The notes: generated from the letters alone by a model not told the origin. Counted from the first letter of the stretch, positions 47,301 to 56,438 are shown. The stretch: DNA of 64,000 nucleotides from Xenopus tropicalis (GCF_000004195.4 NC_030678.2:89564904-89628903); one strand, 5' to 3'. A program made the numbers and translations.

Positions 47301-50300
47301 AATAAATAGGGTGAGCTTTTTTTTCAAGCAGTAAAGTATGCAATGCCTACTTTGTTTTTCTTGCATTTACCTAGTGTGCCATTAGCTGCCAAACTAAATA
47401 ATTCATAATATTGCGTAAGCTTGGTTTACTGTATGTAATTAAGAACTAAAAGAATATATGGGCATTTATAGTGGTCATTATTGTCAAGAGTGGTATAATT
47501 TTTGTCAATAACAATTGACCAGTTAAACCTTTTTAAAGATGGCTGCCTATTCAAGAAAACAGATAGAAAATGTGAAGTAAGTGTGACTGAGTAAATATTT
47601 GATTAGGTGAGCCAAAAGTGTGGTGTTTTTACTAAACAATAGGAGGACTATTGGGCAATATACTTTTTAAATTTTGACTTGCATTCTCCTTTAAGGGCAC
47701 TATTGAGACAACTCAAGGTATGCCTGCAGCTTAAGATTAACTCTTTACTAGCATTTCCTTCTCCTTTAATGAAAGATGATTATATGTTCTCTGTTAATGT
47801 GCTATACCATTTCATTTACCTTGAGGTATGGCTTAACTTTTCCTTGTTTTTGTGAATACTGGCAGCATCTATGGCAGGGATGACTTTACAGACTCCAGTG
47901 TAGTAGGCTGGGAAAAACACTACTGGAAGAAACTTTATTCCATGTAACATTAAACTGTGTTTATGTTGCATCAACCTTCAGCCTTTAATGCATGGTATAC
48001 AACAGTGCTGTCCAACTGGTGGCCCGCGGGCCGCATGTGGCCTGCGACCCCCCTCTGTGTGGCCCCCCACCTGTCTGGCTGCTTTGATGGCTAACTCTTG
48101 TGTAAGCTTTAAATGGTATCAGTACTGTGATTAACTGCCCCCCCTGCATGGTTCTCACCTCAGATTCAGGCTGTAATCACGCATATTGTTCCCCTGTTCA
48201 CACCTCTGTAGGAGCAGTAGAAACCCACAAATAATCCCTGCACACTGCGAAAAGAACATATACTGAGGTGGTACTGCAATTAAAAAGTTTTTTAATATAT
48301 AGTTATTGTGCAGACTGTAGGAGCAGTGCCAGAATTGTGTCACTGTAGGCTGCCTGTGTGTGCCATACACACAGGCAGCATAGGGAAGGCAGAGTATGGC
48401 ACACACAGGCAGCATAGGGCAGGCAGAGTATGGCACACACAGGCAGCATAGGGCAGGCAGAGTATGGCACACACACAGGCAGCATAGGGCAGGCAGAGTA
48501 TGGCACACACAGGCAGCATAGGGCAGGCAGAGTATGGCACACACAGGCAGGGTAGGGCAGGCAGAGTATGGTACACACAGGCAGAGTATGGCACACACAG
48601 GCCAAGTATGGCACAAACCAGCCAAGAATGGCACACACAGTGAAAGTATGGCACACGCAGGCAGGGTAGGGAAGGCAGAGTATGGTACACATAGGCAGGG
48701 CAGGGAAGGCAGAGAATGGCACACACAGGCAGCATAGGGCAGGCAGAGTATGGCACACACAGGCAGAGCAGGGAAGGCAGAGTATGGCACACACAGGCAG
48801 GGTAGGGCAGGCAGAGTATGGCACACACAGGCAGGGTAGGGAAGGCACAGTATGGCACACACAGGCAGGGTAGGGAAGGCAGAGTATGGCACACACAGGC
48901 AGGGTAGGGAAGGCAGAGTATGGCAGGTTTTTGCTGTGGTCAAGTGATAACATGGGTGTGGTTTCAAGTGGATGTAGTTTCAAAAAGGGGAGTAGTCAAA
49001 ACTGGCTTCCATTATCGGCCCTCCACCAAGTAAACCGGAAAAATTCCGGCCCTCGGTACCACAGAAGTTGGACAGCACTGGTATACAACAAAGAATGCTA
49101 GACTCACATGTCTTCTGATCTCTCTAAACACAAATGTACATACTGCTATTCATTTATCAGAGCTAGCAATTAGCTGCTGTTCGGGATGTAAAAGTCTCGT
49201 CGGAGCATGTTACAGTGCTGTCCAAGAAGAGATTTAAAAAAATGGGCTGCTGTATGACAACATATCATTGCTTTATCTTTGTATGTATGCTCATCCTGCT
49301 TTATGTGTTTACAAACCAGCACCACAAGCATCAAGCTGATGTAATTCTGAATAAATCATCCAAGTGTATGAAATGCCACTGTGGAAAGTTCTGCAAAACT
49401 ACATCAAATATTTGAAAAATCAAGAATTTGGCACAGAAACATCCGCTCGCTTTTTTGCGGTCCCCTATCCGACTAGATTTTCTAACCTGCCCGATCGAGA
49501 TTTGGCTGATTTCAGGCCAGACATTGGTCGGGCAGGCCCGTCGGAAGTGCCCATACATGGGCCGATTAGCTGCCGTATCGGTCCAAGGGACCGATATCGG
49601 CAGCTACTACCGGCCCGCTTATGGGGGCCTTTATGCTTATAAGGCACATTTGTTTGTACAGCAGCAAATCAGATTTAATTACATAGAGCAACTGGAGGCC
49701 CAGGGGCTGTATATGGCCCTTCAAATGATTTTTATAGCCTTTCATTTGCTTAAAGATTCCATAGATTTCACTGTAGTAACATCATCCTTTTAATTGAATC
49801 TGGCCCTCAAAAATGCAAAATGAATGGCCCACTACATGTAATAAGTTGGATAGCACTGATATAGCGATTAGAGTATGCCTTAAATGTAACTTGAGTCCTG
49901 ATTTTCATTTGAGCTATATGTGTGATAATGGGCTGTTCCATCTACCCTTATTCATTCATTCATTAAACAGTTAATATTATGTGATGCTTTTTCAGAGAAT
50001 CATCCATAATGCTGTGTTGGCTGGTGGTGTTTCCATTGGATTCACAGCATACATGCTTCAGTACCCATGGATTGCAATGATCATAGGACTTCTTGTTGGA
50101 CTGATCTCTACATTAGGTTTCCATTACTTTCAGGTAACATTTGTTTATTTTAAAGCCAAACTCACGTTCGGGTGCCCCTAGCTTCATCACCAAGTTGTTA
50201 TGTTGTTTACTTACTTATACAGTAATAACAAACATCAGGGAAAGAGTAGTGATACAGATCTTCATGGTATTGAGCATAAACATTTGAAGGGAAGATACAA

Positions 50301-53300
50301 ATACATAAAAGGTGAGATTAGGAGTCGAAGGGAACAAAAAAAGGCCAAAAAGAGAAAAGGTAATGGGACAAATGAATAGCAAAAGGGGGTAATACAAGGG
50401 GCAGAGGAACAAAGATGAGTGCAATAGAAAAAGTTTGAGGGTAATAGGGAACAGAGAGGGGACTGGGGCACAAAAAAATTGAGTGAATTAAGTATAAAGC
50501 CATAAAGTAAAAAGAAATGGATTAGCAAACATAATGAAAAATGAAGAAGTCATTGTAATGTTGGGCATACAAGGCATGTGTGTCCAAGGCAGGATCATAA
50601 AATCAGTGTCTGATTGGGACCCAGGGGCCTATCAGAAAACCTTAGACCCTAGGCCCGCTTTCCAAACTATTTTTCCTCCTTTCCTCACCCAACCTCTTTA
50701 TTCTCCTAGTCACTTTTATTTACATGCTAGCATCTATTCTTCCATCTATTTCTCCTCATTGTTTCCATTCAGAAATAGGGAATAATCATGAAACAGGCCA
50801 AATGGTCAGGAGCTGGAGGGCCCACGGGGAGTTTTCCTGGTATCCTGGTAGACCAGTCTTACACTGCATAAAATGCATCCTATTACTTGTGTATAACAAA
50901 AGACCCTTGATCAATGCACATTCCCTGGCTTTTTATTATTATTGTTATGAATCAATACCCATTTTAAAGGCATAAGACCACTATTAATGGGACTGGTATG
51001 GGGGTGTTACAGTTACATGGAAGTTTGTCCATTCTTCCTGCAGAATAACTCTGCTACAGTACAAAAATACACAAAGGGGGTTTTGGGATTATTGCAAGTA
51101 CAAAAGTGCAGGTGACATGGCCAAAGTTACTACACAGATGCAAAACATGAGATTAATCTGTCATAGAAACTGATGCTACAGTGCTGATTATTAGTCAGTA
51201 TTTATGCAAAGTGTATTGGGTTCTATGCCGCCATGTTATGAAAAATGTAATTAACTGCTAATCAGCCTTTTATATTTTGATTGTTATATATAATATGCAC
51301 ATTGTGAGTTATCGACAGACTAATTGTGTCTTATATTACAGGCTTTTACATATATATCATACTTCTTTCTTTCTTTCTGCTCTGCTGCACTTGTACGTCT
51401 TTATGATTTAAAAGTGAACAGTTGACTCTAGCTAAAGAGGGTAATTAAATCTGATTAAGATGCATTCTTTTTTCAGGGACCGTTAAACACAGTTTCATTA
51501 GTACACGATACCTGCGGGGTTCATTACACATTTGGACTGCCTGGATTATTCGGGAGTATAACCTACGTAATATTAATCATAACAGCAGATTTCAGAAGCA
51601 CCGCAATGTAAGTTTTATCACAGTGTGAATGTGTCAAATAAAAATAGAACTGACACTTAGGGGCTGATTTACTTACCCACGAACGGGTCGAATGGAGTCC
51701 GATTGCGTTTTTTTCGTAATGATCGGTACTTTGCGATTTTTTCGTATGTTTTGCGATTTTTTCGGATTCTTTACGAATTTTTCGGATCCAATACGATTTT
51801 TGCGTAAAAACGCGAGTTTTCCTATCCATTACGAAAGTTGCGTAAAAAGTTGCGCATTTTGCGTAGCGTTAAAACTTACGCGAAAAGTTGCGCATTTTTC
51901 GTAGCGTTAAGTTTTAACGCTACGAAAAATGCGCAACTTTTTGCGTAAGTTTTAACGCTACGAAAAATGCGCAACTTTTTACGCAACTTTCGTAATGGAT
52001 ACGAAAAACTCGCGTTTTTACGCAAAAATCGTATTGGATCCGAAAAATTCGTACAGAATCCGAAAAAATCGCAAAACATACGAAAAAGTCGCAAAATGTT
52101 CGTTTTCAAGTCGGAACTTTTCCAATTCGGGTCGGATTCGTGGGTTAGTAAATCAGCCCCTAAGGGGGACTTTTACTAATCCATGAACGCTCCGAGTGTA
52201 TTTTCGGCGATTTTTTCGCAACTTTTTCATACTGTGCAACAAAATTTTTGCGACAAAATTGTATTGTCGCGCCGAGTACGAAAGTTTCGGATTCATTCAA
52301 GCTTCGTTATCGTGACTTTCCTTGGGCCAGGTTGGAGCTGCACAGTGCCATTGATTCCTATGAGAGGCTTCCAAAATCATGCACAGAAGGATCAAAGTCG
52401 GAAAGGTTTTCCTCTATTATACGATCATTCTGTATGAAAATTTAGTGACTTTCGGATTGCCAATACGATATTATCGTGACTAATACGATTTTTTCGTAAG
52501 CATATTTGTGATATTTGCGATCTTAAGAAATTATTGTATACAAACCGAATCTATCCCATTCGGGATTCAAACTCGTGGTTTTATGAATGTGCCTCTAAGC
52601 ATTTTCAATCACTAGTTGTGGCTTCTAGGTAATTCACAGCACCTCCCATTCAAATGAATGGGAAACAACATAGAATAAGTGGGGAGATTTTGAGTGTGTT
52701 GTATTTCTTGTTACATATGAAACAATGTTTTCTTTCTGAAAAAACTTTCATACATAAAACTGGAATTTTAGCTGTTGAGAATATTTTGTAGTTTTTATTT
52801 TTCTTTGCATAAAAAGAGAGCTCATTTATTATGGTCATGGTACTTTTTGTACCCTTTTGCATGTCTGAAGATGAGTTAATGGTCAAATATATTGAGGTAC
52901 TTTCTGCTGGAAGTACATGTAAGGTTTGCTACAAAAGGGCAATTTTGATACCCTCAGTTCCCTGCAAGAGAACCCCAGCCATCAATCCAGCTTTATCTAC
53001 AGATGCAAATATAAATGTATTATTGCTGCCTATGGCAGATGCTGGTCAGGCCTACCAGAGTATCTGAGTAGCCTAGGAGAGTTTCCATCAACCCGCTCTA
53101 TAATTGCTGTGAGTATGGTCCCAGGGTGTTCAGGTCTCTAGTGGGCCCTAGAAGACCCAGTCTGACACTGCAGATGCTGGCACACGTAGGTGGGGATTGT
53201 TCTGGAGCCTGGTTAATAATAATATAGTGAATAATTTACACCCTGTTATAGGGATATTATAGCTGTTATAGCTTTTATAGAGGTATTTATTATAATACAT

Positions 53301-55999
53301 AAGTTTCAATGAGTCATGTGACAGAAATGAAATCACCAAGATTTATAAGGATAGAATTTACAAGATATTAATGTATTATATAGATAATTTACTATGTTGT
53401 TTTTTCTGTTTTTTTATTTGAAATAATGTATCTAATCTCAGAACAAAATTGGCTTCTTGGTTATATGTAATATATTGTTTTTTCCCATTGGTTTGTTTAA
53501 ATTAAAAAAATTGAAGTTTTTAACGTATGCTCTATAAACTTACGGTACCCCTCATTTCTTCCTGCAGACAGAGTTATCAAGCAGTTACTGGAGTTGCGTG
53601 CATTTGCTTAACGTTGGCTCTGAGCCTCGTTACTGGAATTATTACAGGTTAGTGTTATTTCTGTACTACTTTCAACCTTGGATTAGTAAAATGGAGAAAG
53701 AAAAACAAGAATGTGTTTGCTTGTTTAATGCTTCTGTTTCAGCCTCTGGGCATCATATCCAAATGCCATAGAAACTGTAATCTAAAGCCAGCCAGTGAGC
53801 CAACAGTGCACTCTTGTATTTCAGACCCTTCCCTAAATGTTATAGACTTCAGAAGAAAAACAAATGCAAGATGAAAGTTCTGCAACTTTCTTTCTATCTT
53901 TTGCCAAAAAGTGTGAATTGCCCCTTTCGTGTAATGAAGGATTACAAAAAATATGCACAAGTTTTTCCTTTGCTCAGCGTTGATGTCAGCTTCCATGGTT
54001 CCCTCTAAGATGTATGCAAGTTCTGAGGCCAGCGCACACAAATTGTGTTGCGCACAAAGAAACACAACATTTTGCATTCAGACCTGAGCACACAGTTTTT
54101 AAATATGCACACATAGGTTTAAAATGTGTGCATAAAAATTTTTGAACATACATGTGCATGTAGCACTGCTTTTATTTCATTTTAGATCATAACAAAAATC
54201 TACTATTACTGTACTAACTCACTTCCCTTAAATATAGGTTTCCTGTTAAAATGTAGGTTATGGAAAGCACCCAAGGAATGGCACTTCTTCCATGATCAAC
54301 CTTATTGGGAGGTAAGAGTATGCTGTTATGCTTAGCATGATTGCTCTTGTGGGAAAAGGGCCCCAAACAGACCATCCTCTAATTTGTGTTTAAACAATAA
54401 ATCTAGGGATGCACCGAATCCACTATATTGGGATTTGGGCGAATACCAAACCGAATCCTAATTTGCATATGCATATCAAGCCATCGAAGCGGTACAAAGA
54501 ACTGTACATGGTTAAAAATTTTCAACTTCCGTGTTTATGTGACTAAATGTCAACATTTTAACTAATTTCTCAATAAAATCTTTTTCTCCAAAGCTCCGTT
54601 GGAAATCTAGTTTGCCCAATTATATAACCTTTCTATCTTTTTTATCTACCTTTGCCTGCATTAGTATATTTCTTAGTAATGTTACTATGTATCTCTTTAA
54701 GTGTACTAGCCATGACTAGTATAGGGATTATGTTTCTCTGAGAATAGATGTTCCAAGAATAGTAATATTCTCTGGAGCAGTGATTCAGTTTTACTTAAAT
54801 ACTAATGGATTGCATGTCAAATCTGTATTTCATTTATTTTAAACTATAACTTTAGAGGTTATAGTTAAAGGAGAAGGAAAGGCTAAGTCACTTGGGGGTG
54901 CCAAAATGTTAGGCACCCCCAAGTGACTTTATCGCTTACCTTGTACCCCGGGCTGGTGCCCCTGTTAGGAGAAAACAGCACCAGCCCAGGGTACCTGGGC
55001 TTTTAATATGATGTAGACATTGATATTCTAAGGCTATTTGCAATTGGTTTTAATTTTTTATGGTTTTTCAGTTATTTAGCTTTTTGTTCAGCAGCTTTCC
55101 AGTTTGGAATTTCAGCAGCTAACTGGTTGCTATGGTCTTGTTTACCTTAGCAATCAGACCGTGGGTTAAATGAAAGACTGCAATATGAATAGGAGAGTGT
55201 TTGAATAGTAAGATAAGTAATAAAAAGTAACAATATTAATACACTTGCAAGTACACAGACCAATAGTTTTTGGCTGCCCCATTTGAAAGCTGGTAAAATG
55301 TCAAGTGGATGGCAAATAATTAAAAAAATAAATTATGAAGACCAATTGCAAAGTTGCTATGAATAGGAGATTCTTTAACATACTAAATGTTAATGTAACG
55401 GTGATCCACCCTTTTAACTTTTAATGTTTTTTATTTGTAGCTTACAGTGCCTGGGGCAATGAAGGCTGGCTTAATGATTTGCCCCAGGGCTCTATTTTTT
55501 AGTGTAACAAAAGTCAATAGAACCTGAAAACTGCAACATGGAACTTAGAATGACAAGTGTCTTTACTCAATTATTAGAATATGAAGCTATGAACCCCATG
55601 ATTTTATGAAGCATTGTTAAGAGCCTAACTCCCTCTCTTACAAGTGTTTGACTCCTATTATTGTCTTTGAATACAGCAGCTTGCTATTTAAGGTATTTTC
55701 TGTAACTAAATTCAGCTCCAAGCATTTAGTCACAAAACAATCCACAAGCTGTGAGCCATGCAGGGTTCTTTCTGAACCTGGTAGTGCAGCCAAGGCTGAT
55801 ACTGTCAGTCAATAGGGTCAATCTCTGTTCCTTATAGTGGCGGTGTGCACCCAGGCAAGCATTGAACAGCCCCTGATTTCTATTGTCTTTTTAAACATTG
55901 TATTAATGAAATAAAATCAGCTAGTAGCAAAACTTTGTTTCTTGGGATCTAATACAATTTATATTTTAACAGTTTCCTCATTTGGCTTCACATCTATAA
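32194..55999 (+). CDS. rhd: Rh blood-group (RHD/RHCE-type) membrane protein, complete, 10 exons
   Basis: Spliced CDS 1245 nt, 414 codons plus stop. Exons: 32194-32335, 39705-39885, 43150-43300, 44576-44729, 45972-46138, 49996-50133, 51477-51607, 53568-53647, 54238-54311 and 55973-55999. All junctions are GT/AG in consistent phase. Exons 3, 5, 6, 8 and 9 (151, 167, 138, 80, 74 nt) equal the human RHCE exon sizes I recall. About 12 hydrophobic helices are expected; clear motifs include MPPRYTTNLRGRLPW at the N-terminus, MMHVHIFGAYFGL (165-177), HDTCGVHYTFGLPG (321-334) and the Rh tail LWKAPKEW...YWEFPHLASHL. Rh proteins sit in the red-cell membrane with RhAG and belong to the Amt/Mep/Rh family. 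Of the twin pore histidines of RhAG-like proteins, His169 is kept while the second position is Phe330. Whether the proper symbol is rhd or rhce is a naming matter; membership of the Rh30 branch is well supported by the C-terminus. Confidence 0.96.
32953..33239. repeat. Palindromic MITE (family J)
   Basis: Starts agtgggcaaatttgcatctgg and ends actgcccagttgcaaatctgtccagtg. Same family as the nested element at 4129-4288, 38829-39004 and about 23700-23815, all with 'gggcagtaacc' motifs. Confidence 0.62.
33250..34679. other. Rh intron 1, no gene recognised
   Basis: Unique-looking AT-rich intron sequence. A short GC-rich patch near 33745-33800 has no reading frame of note. Confidence 0.5.
34680..34961. 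repeat. Palindromic MITE with long inverted arms
   Basis: Ends aagaactcatggagcaagtt and the complementary gtgagttctt. Arms contain ggctttccatcaacaacaat / ttgccggtggaaagcc and atagaagtcgctggtgg / ccaccaacttctat. A near-complete hairpin. Confidence 0.7.
35735..36505 (+). repeat. Degenerate minisatellite, about 34-bp unit
   Basis: Repeated blocks of the form cttggggggcaagtactgtg + tctgtcatgaaatg, about 20 copies with heavy substitution and small indels. Looser copies continue at 36757-36880 and 37083-37155. Open frames here on both strands (35817-36530) have repeating low-complexity protein and are not genes. Confidence 0.85.
36757..37155 (+). repeat. Outlying copies of the same minisatellite
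   Basis: Blocks such as tgcctgtcatgaaatgctgg + ggg at 36757-36880 and 37083-37155 flank unrelated sequence (36881-37082), which itself holds the inverted pair gacaggatgcgca / agcgcatcctgtcc. Confidence 0.7.
38674..39180. repeat. Family B MITE interrupted by family J MITE
   Basis: Starts TTAAAGGAGAACGAAACCCT; the right end is truncated. At 38829-39004 an element with ends gggagtcatgtattaccact / attgataaataagccca is inserted. The outer sequence resumes with cagtgtgctctgaccatctg. Confidence 0.62.
39705..39885 (+). CDS. rhd: Rh exon 2
   Basis: 181 nt. Encodes VNVIIILGFGFLFGSLKKFV then AFNFLITALGIQWAIIVDSF, the classic Rh 'GVQWAI' helix. Acceptor ...catccacag, donor GTACTG. Confidence 0.95.
39920..40084. 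repeat. Family I MITE, left part (host of Penelope insertion)
   Basis: Starts gaggcagatttatcaaaatg. The sequence breaks off at aagtttttatgtatta (40069-40084) and resumes at 41474 with the same 16 bases, continuing to taaatctgcccc at 41523. The two halves together make one family I element. Confidence 0.8.
40063..40911 (+). CDS. C-terminal Penelope-like polyprotein fragment, GIY-YIG domain
   Basis: 282 codons without interruption. The first seven residues come from the host MITE, so the ATG at 40063 is chance. Residues about 50-130 (FVTGFSNQFYRIKHIVNTLI ... ILSPTLW) resemble the linker of Penelope proteins. A Cys cluster (C137, C142, C145, C171, C182, C185) precedes or overlaps the nuclease core. 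VYLLTC (177-182) and QYVGCT (188-193), followed by RPLKNRMREH, fit the GIY-YIG pattern with a substituted first motif, as in this family. The RT domain is absent. Probably not expressed as a functional protein; the open frame suggests a fairly recent insertion. Confidence 0.85.
   Translation: MGKFLCIILINTNKARVKIRNNKDTMKSVNNRDFIEKNNDNFNHNDQTNLKVTEIERITPIFVTGFSNQFYRIKHIVNTLIPVLYNDPDLATLLHDGCRIVARKAPTLGNILSPTLWSSKPKRDKMTWLETKGTYICGARKCITCAYIKQSTNFQSTITGKIFEMPFYANCNTKFVVYLLTCSNCYTQYVGCTIRPLKNRMREHIRHIVSKNESSPIARHFIQCCDSDVSKLQIQVIDRALPDERDSDRLSKLLRLEIKWIFVLNTRHPDGLNSVFDISCNV
40085..41473 (+). mobile_element. 5'-truncated Penelope-like (Neptune-type) retroelement
   Basis: 1389 bp flanked by perfect 16-bp direct repeats aagtttttatgtatta (40069-40084 and 41474-41489), lying inside a family I MITE. 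It carries an open reading frame that ends with a GIY-YIG nuclease domain, the mark of most animal Penelope-like elements, then a roughly 560-bp tail with a hammerhead-like fold. The reverse-transcriptase part is missing, as expected of 5' truncation. Inserted in Rh intron 2 in the gene's sense orientation. Confidence 0.85.
41346..41386 (+). ncRNA. Degenerate hammerhead-ribozyme-like motif
   Basis: Stem I strands GCCT (41346-41349) and AGGC (41383-41386). Stem II GTGC (41358-41361) with GCAC (41369-41372). Invariant-type GAAA (41373-41376), then CGCGTC, with the GTC cleavage triplet at 41380-41382. The uridine-turn strand reads ATGATTAA instead of the expected CTGATGA, so activity is doubtful. 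Penelope-like elements are known to carry hammerheads. Confidence 0.5.
41952..42405. repeat. TTAA-type MITE (family K)
   Basis: Starts tactaaaggaatactatcat and ends tatgatgtgtttcctttaa (TTAA 42402-42405). The centre contains gtgacctgtgctctaataaa. A full relative lies at 56439-57023 and a fragment at 44893-45110. Confidence 0.7.
42615..42900 (+). repeat. SINE/LINE-tail-like fossil repeat
   Basis: Contains ggtttcttcccacactctgt + aaacaca and later actgtaagcttcactgggtc + aggggctga. This is the widespread vertebrate repeat body of type 'cctcccacactccaaaaacata ... actgtaagctcctctggggcag'. The 133-codon frame at 42454-42855 is read through it and is not a gene. Confidence 0.45.
43150..43300 (+). 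CDS. rhd: Rh exon 3
   Basis: 151 nt. Encodes LMDVVPVLISSGVVLGKVNP and QLIMMAAIEIPVFCVNRYIM. The family signature 'SxGVVLGKxxPxQLxxM' is clear. Donor GTGAGA. Confidence 0.96.
44222..44340. repeat. Short palindromic MITE
   Basis: Ends ttaggggcatatttatcaat / ctttgataaatataccccaa. Confidence 0.6.
44576..44729 (+). CDS. rhd: Rh exon 4
   Basis: 154 nt. Encodes METQVSMMHVHIFGAYFGLA, a helix, then a charged loop NKVNKEKEKSDRMSDIFSML. Two codons longer than the 148-nt human exon as I recall it. Contains His169. Donor GTAAGT. Confidence 0.96.
45972..46138 (+). CDS. rhd: Rh exon 5
   Basis: 167 nt. Encodes TLFMWMFWPSYNSLWLEKHN, NAIYNTYFSLATSAVTVFSV and LLNPTGKLQM. The WMFWPSFNS-type motif is a family hallmark. 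Donor GTGAGT. Confidence 0.97.
46581..46887. mobile_element. Small non-autonomous hAT element
   Basis: Starts CAGGGGTCCCCAACCTTTCT and ends CCACTGGTTGAGGATCACTG. It is flanked by perfect 8-bp duplications TTCTAGGA (46573-46580 and 46888-46895). Internal gtgagcaacatgttgc matches the element at 4057-4379. Confidence 0.85.
46950..47128. repeat. Palindromic MITE
   Basis: Ends aaggggcatatttattaaca / tgttaataaatactctcctt. Arms gatgttgcccatagcaacca and the inverted tggttgctgtaggcaacatc. Close to 11049-11239. Confidence 0.7.
48003..49080. mobile_element. Second non-autonomous hAT element carrying a minisatellite
   Basis: Starts CAGTGCTGTCCAACTGGTGG and ends GAAGTTGGACAGCACTG. Perfect 8-bp duplications GTATACAA at 47995-48002 and 49081-49088. 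Sub-terminal ggcccgcgggccgc resembles the element at 5784-7520. It carries a 34-bp tandem array and no transposase, and lies in Rh intron 5. A damaged relative seems to span about 49213-49855 (cagtgctgtccaag ... ttggatagcactg) without a recognisable duplication. Confidence 0.9.
48340..48925. repeat. 34-bp minisatellite inside hAT element
   Basis: About 17 units of ggcagcatagggcaggcaga + gtatggcacacaca, some shortened by loss of the middle (cagagtatggcacacacagg at 48581-48640). On the minus strand all three frames are open for 180-270 codons and give repeats of CVPYSALPCL type. These are a by-product of the array, not genes. Confidence 0.92.
49434..49640. repeat. Palindromic MITE of the 'cccatacatgggccgatt' family
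   Basis: Contains cccgatcgagatttggctga, tgcccatacatgggccgatt and ends atgggggcctttatg. Matching blocks occur at 63505-63862. Confidence 0.65.
49996..50133 (+). CDS. rhd: Rh exon 6
   Basis: 138 nt, phase 0 at both ends. Encodes RIIHNAVLAGGVSIGFTAYM and WIAMIIGLLVGLISTLGFHY. The H-x-AVLAGGVAxG motif is diagnostic. Donor GTAACA. Confidence 0.97.
51477..51607 (+). CDS. rhd: Rh exon 7
   Basis: 131 nt (one codon shorter than the human 134 nt as recalled). Encodes PLNTVSLVHDTCGVHYTFGL then PGLFGSITYVILIITADFRS. Keeps the HDTCGVH motif of ammonia-conducting Rh proteins that human RHCE/RHD have lost. Donor GTAAGT. Confidence 0.94.
51659..52162. repeat. Long, near-perfect palindromic MITE (family E)
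   Basis: Ends taggggctgatttacttacc / gggttagtaaatcagcccct. The centre near 51890-51930 (gcgcatttttcgtagcgtta / taacgctacgaaaaatgcgc) is almost without spacer. Both arms are rich in cgaaaaattcgta-type motifs. About 500 bp folding back on itself, in Rh intron 7. Confidence 0.88.
52163..52598. repeat. Family E MITE directly abutting the previous one
   Basis: Starts aagggggacttttactaatc and ends ggttttatgaatgtgcctcta. More diverged than its neighbour. Internal caggttggagctgcacagtg is shared in inverse form with 17990-18040. Confidence 0.7.
52600..53560. other. Rh intron 7, no gene recognised
   Basis: AT-rich intron sequence without a confident repeat. Two 71-78-codon frames near 52831-53141 overlap in different frames and match nothing known to me. 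Confidence 0.5.
53568..53647 (+). CDS. rhd: Rh exon 8
   Basis: 80 nt. Encodes QSYQAVTGVACICLTLALSL and VTGIIT. The acceptor follows tttcttcctgcag. Donor GTTAGT. Confidence 0.93.
54238..54311 (+). CDS. rhd: Rh exon 9
   Basis: 74 nt. Encodes GFLLKCRLWKAPKEWHFFHD and QPYWE, aligning with the LLLNLKIWKAP...DDQxFW end of human Rh proteins, which includes the region implicated in ankyrin binding. Donor GTAAGA. Confidence 0.94.
54415..54480. repeat. hAT-type fragment
   Basis: agggatgcaccgaatccact + atattgggatttgggcgaat is the familiar left end of a vertebrate hAT MITE family. The right end is missing. Confidence 0.5.
54865..55003. repeat. Family H MITE fragment with internal hairpin
   Basis: Begins ttaaaggagaaggaaaggct and contains the hairpin cacttgggggtgccaaaatg / aggcacccccaagtg. 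Also holds gtaccccgggctggtgcccc with its inverted counterpart gcaccagcccagggtac. Confidence 0.6.
55015..55417 (-). repeat. Family C MITE, reverse orientation
   Basis: Ends ggtgatccacccttttaa (TTAA 55414-55417), the complement of the start at 11908. Interior shares ctaactggttgctatggtct with the 11908 copy in inverse form. Confidence 0.6.
55973..55999 (+). CDS. rhd: Rh exon 10 coding part (C-terminus)
   Basis: 27 nt encoding FPHLASHL and the stop. The FPHLA signature matches the human FPHLAVGF ending. The acceptor follows atattttaacag. Confidence 0.92.
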   Translation, partial: FPHLASHL

Positions 56000-56250
56000 A
56001 CACAACAAACAAGAAGGTGTACAAGTGCCGATTCCCAGCTGGAACCCAAAATAAAATTAGAATGCTTTGTTCTTGTAAATTGCTGATACCTCACCTCTCT
56101 TGGGTGCAGGGTGTGTTGTTATATTTGTGACATCTATTGTGTGATATTAAGTATAACTCTATTGATGCGACGTGGAACTTGTTTCATACTTAATAACCAG
56201 AATGTCAAAATGTGACTTATAATAATAAAGAGTATTTCTATATTAACATG
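56000..56250 (+). other. rhd: Rh 3' UTR with two poly(A) signals
   Basis: AATAAA at 56050-56055 and again at 56224-56229 follow the stop codon. Either could direct cleavage. The downstream limit is inferred. Confidence 0.6.
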
Positions 56251-56438
56251 AATTAGATTGGTGTGATAGTAAACATAATAGCTTTATGCAAACACACAAA
56301 TAAATTAGCAGAACCTCATTGTACAGCTGAAATTAAGCTGGCCATTTAGCACCTTTACCAAACAAGAGGATCTTTGCCAACGTTTCCCTAGTGATATCAC
56401 CAAATATACCAACCACCGGATTGGATAAGGAATATTAC

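Noticed and set aside
48155..48983. Long minus-strand frames (184-270 codons) rich in Cys, Pro and Leu
   Set aside because: All three frames are open over the same 34-bp tandem array and the proteins are strict repeats of it. They are a consequence of a stop-free repeat unit, not a gene.
49213..49855. A third minisatellite-type hAT element
   Set aside because: Ends resemble the 48003-49080 element, but no matching 8-bp duplication is visible and the interior is a different MITE, so only noted as a damaged relative.
53739..54077. 112-codon minus-strand frame in Rh intron 8
   Set aside because: No family resemblance and it lies antisense to an intron; treated as chance.
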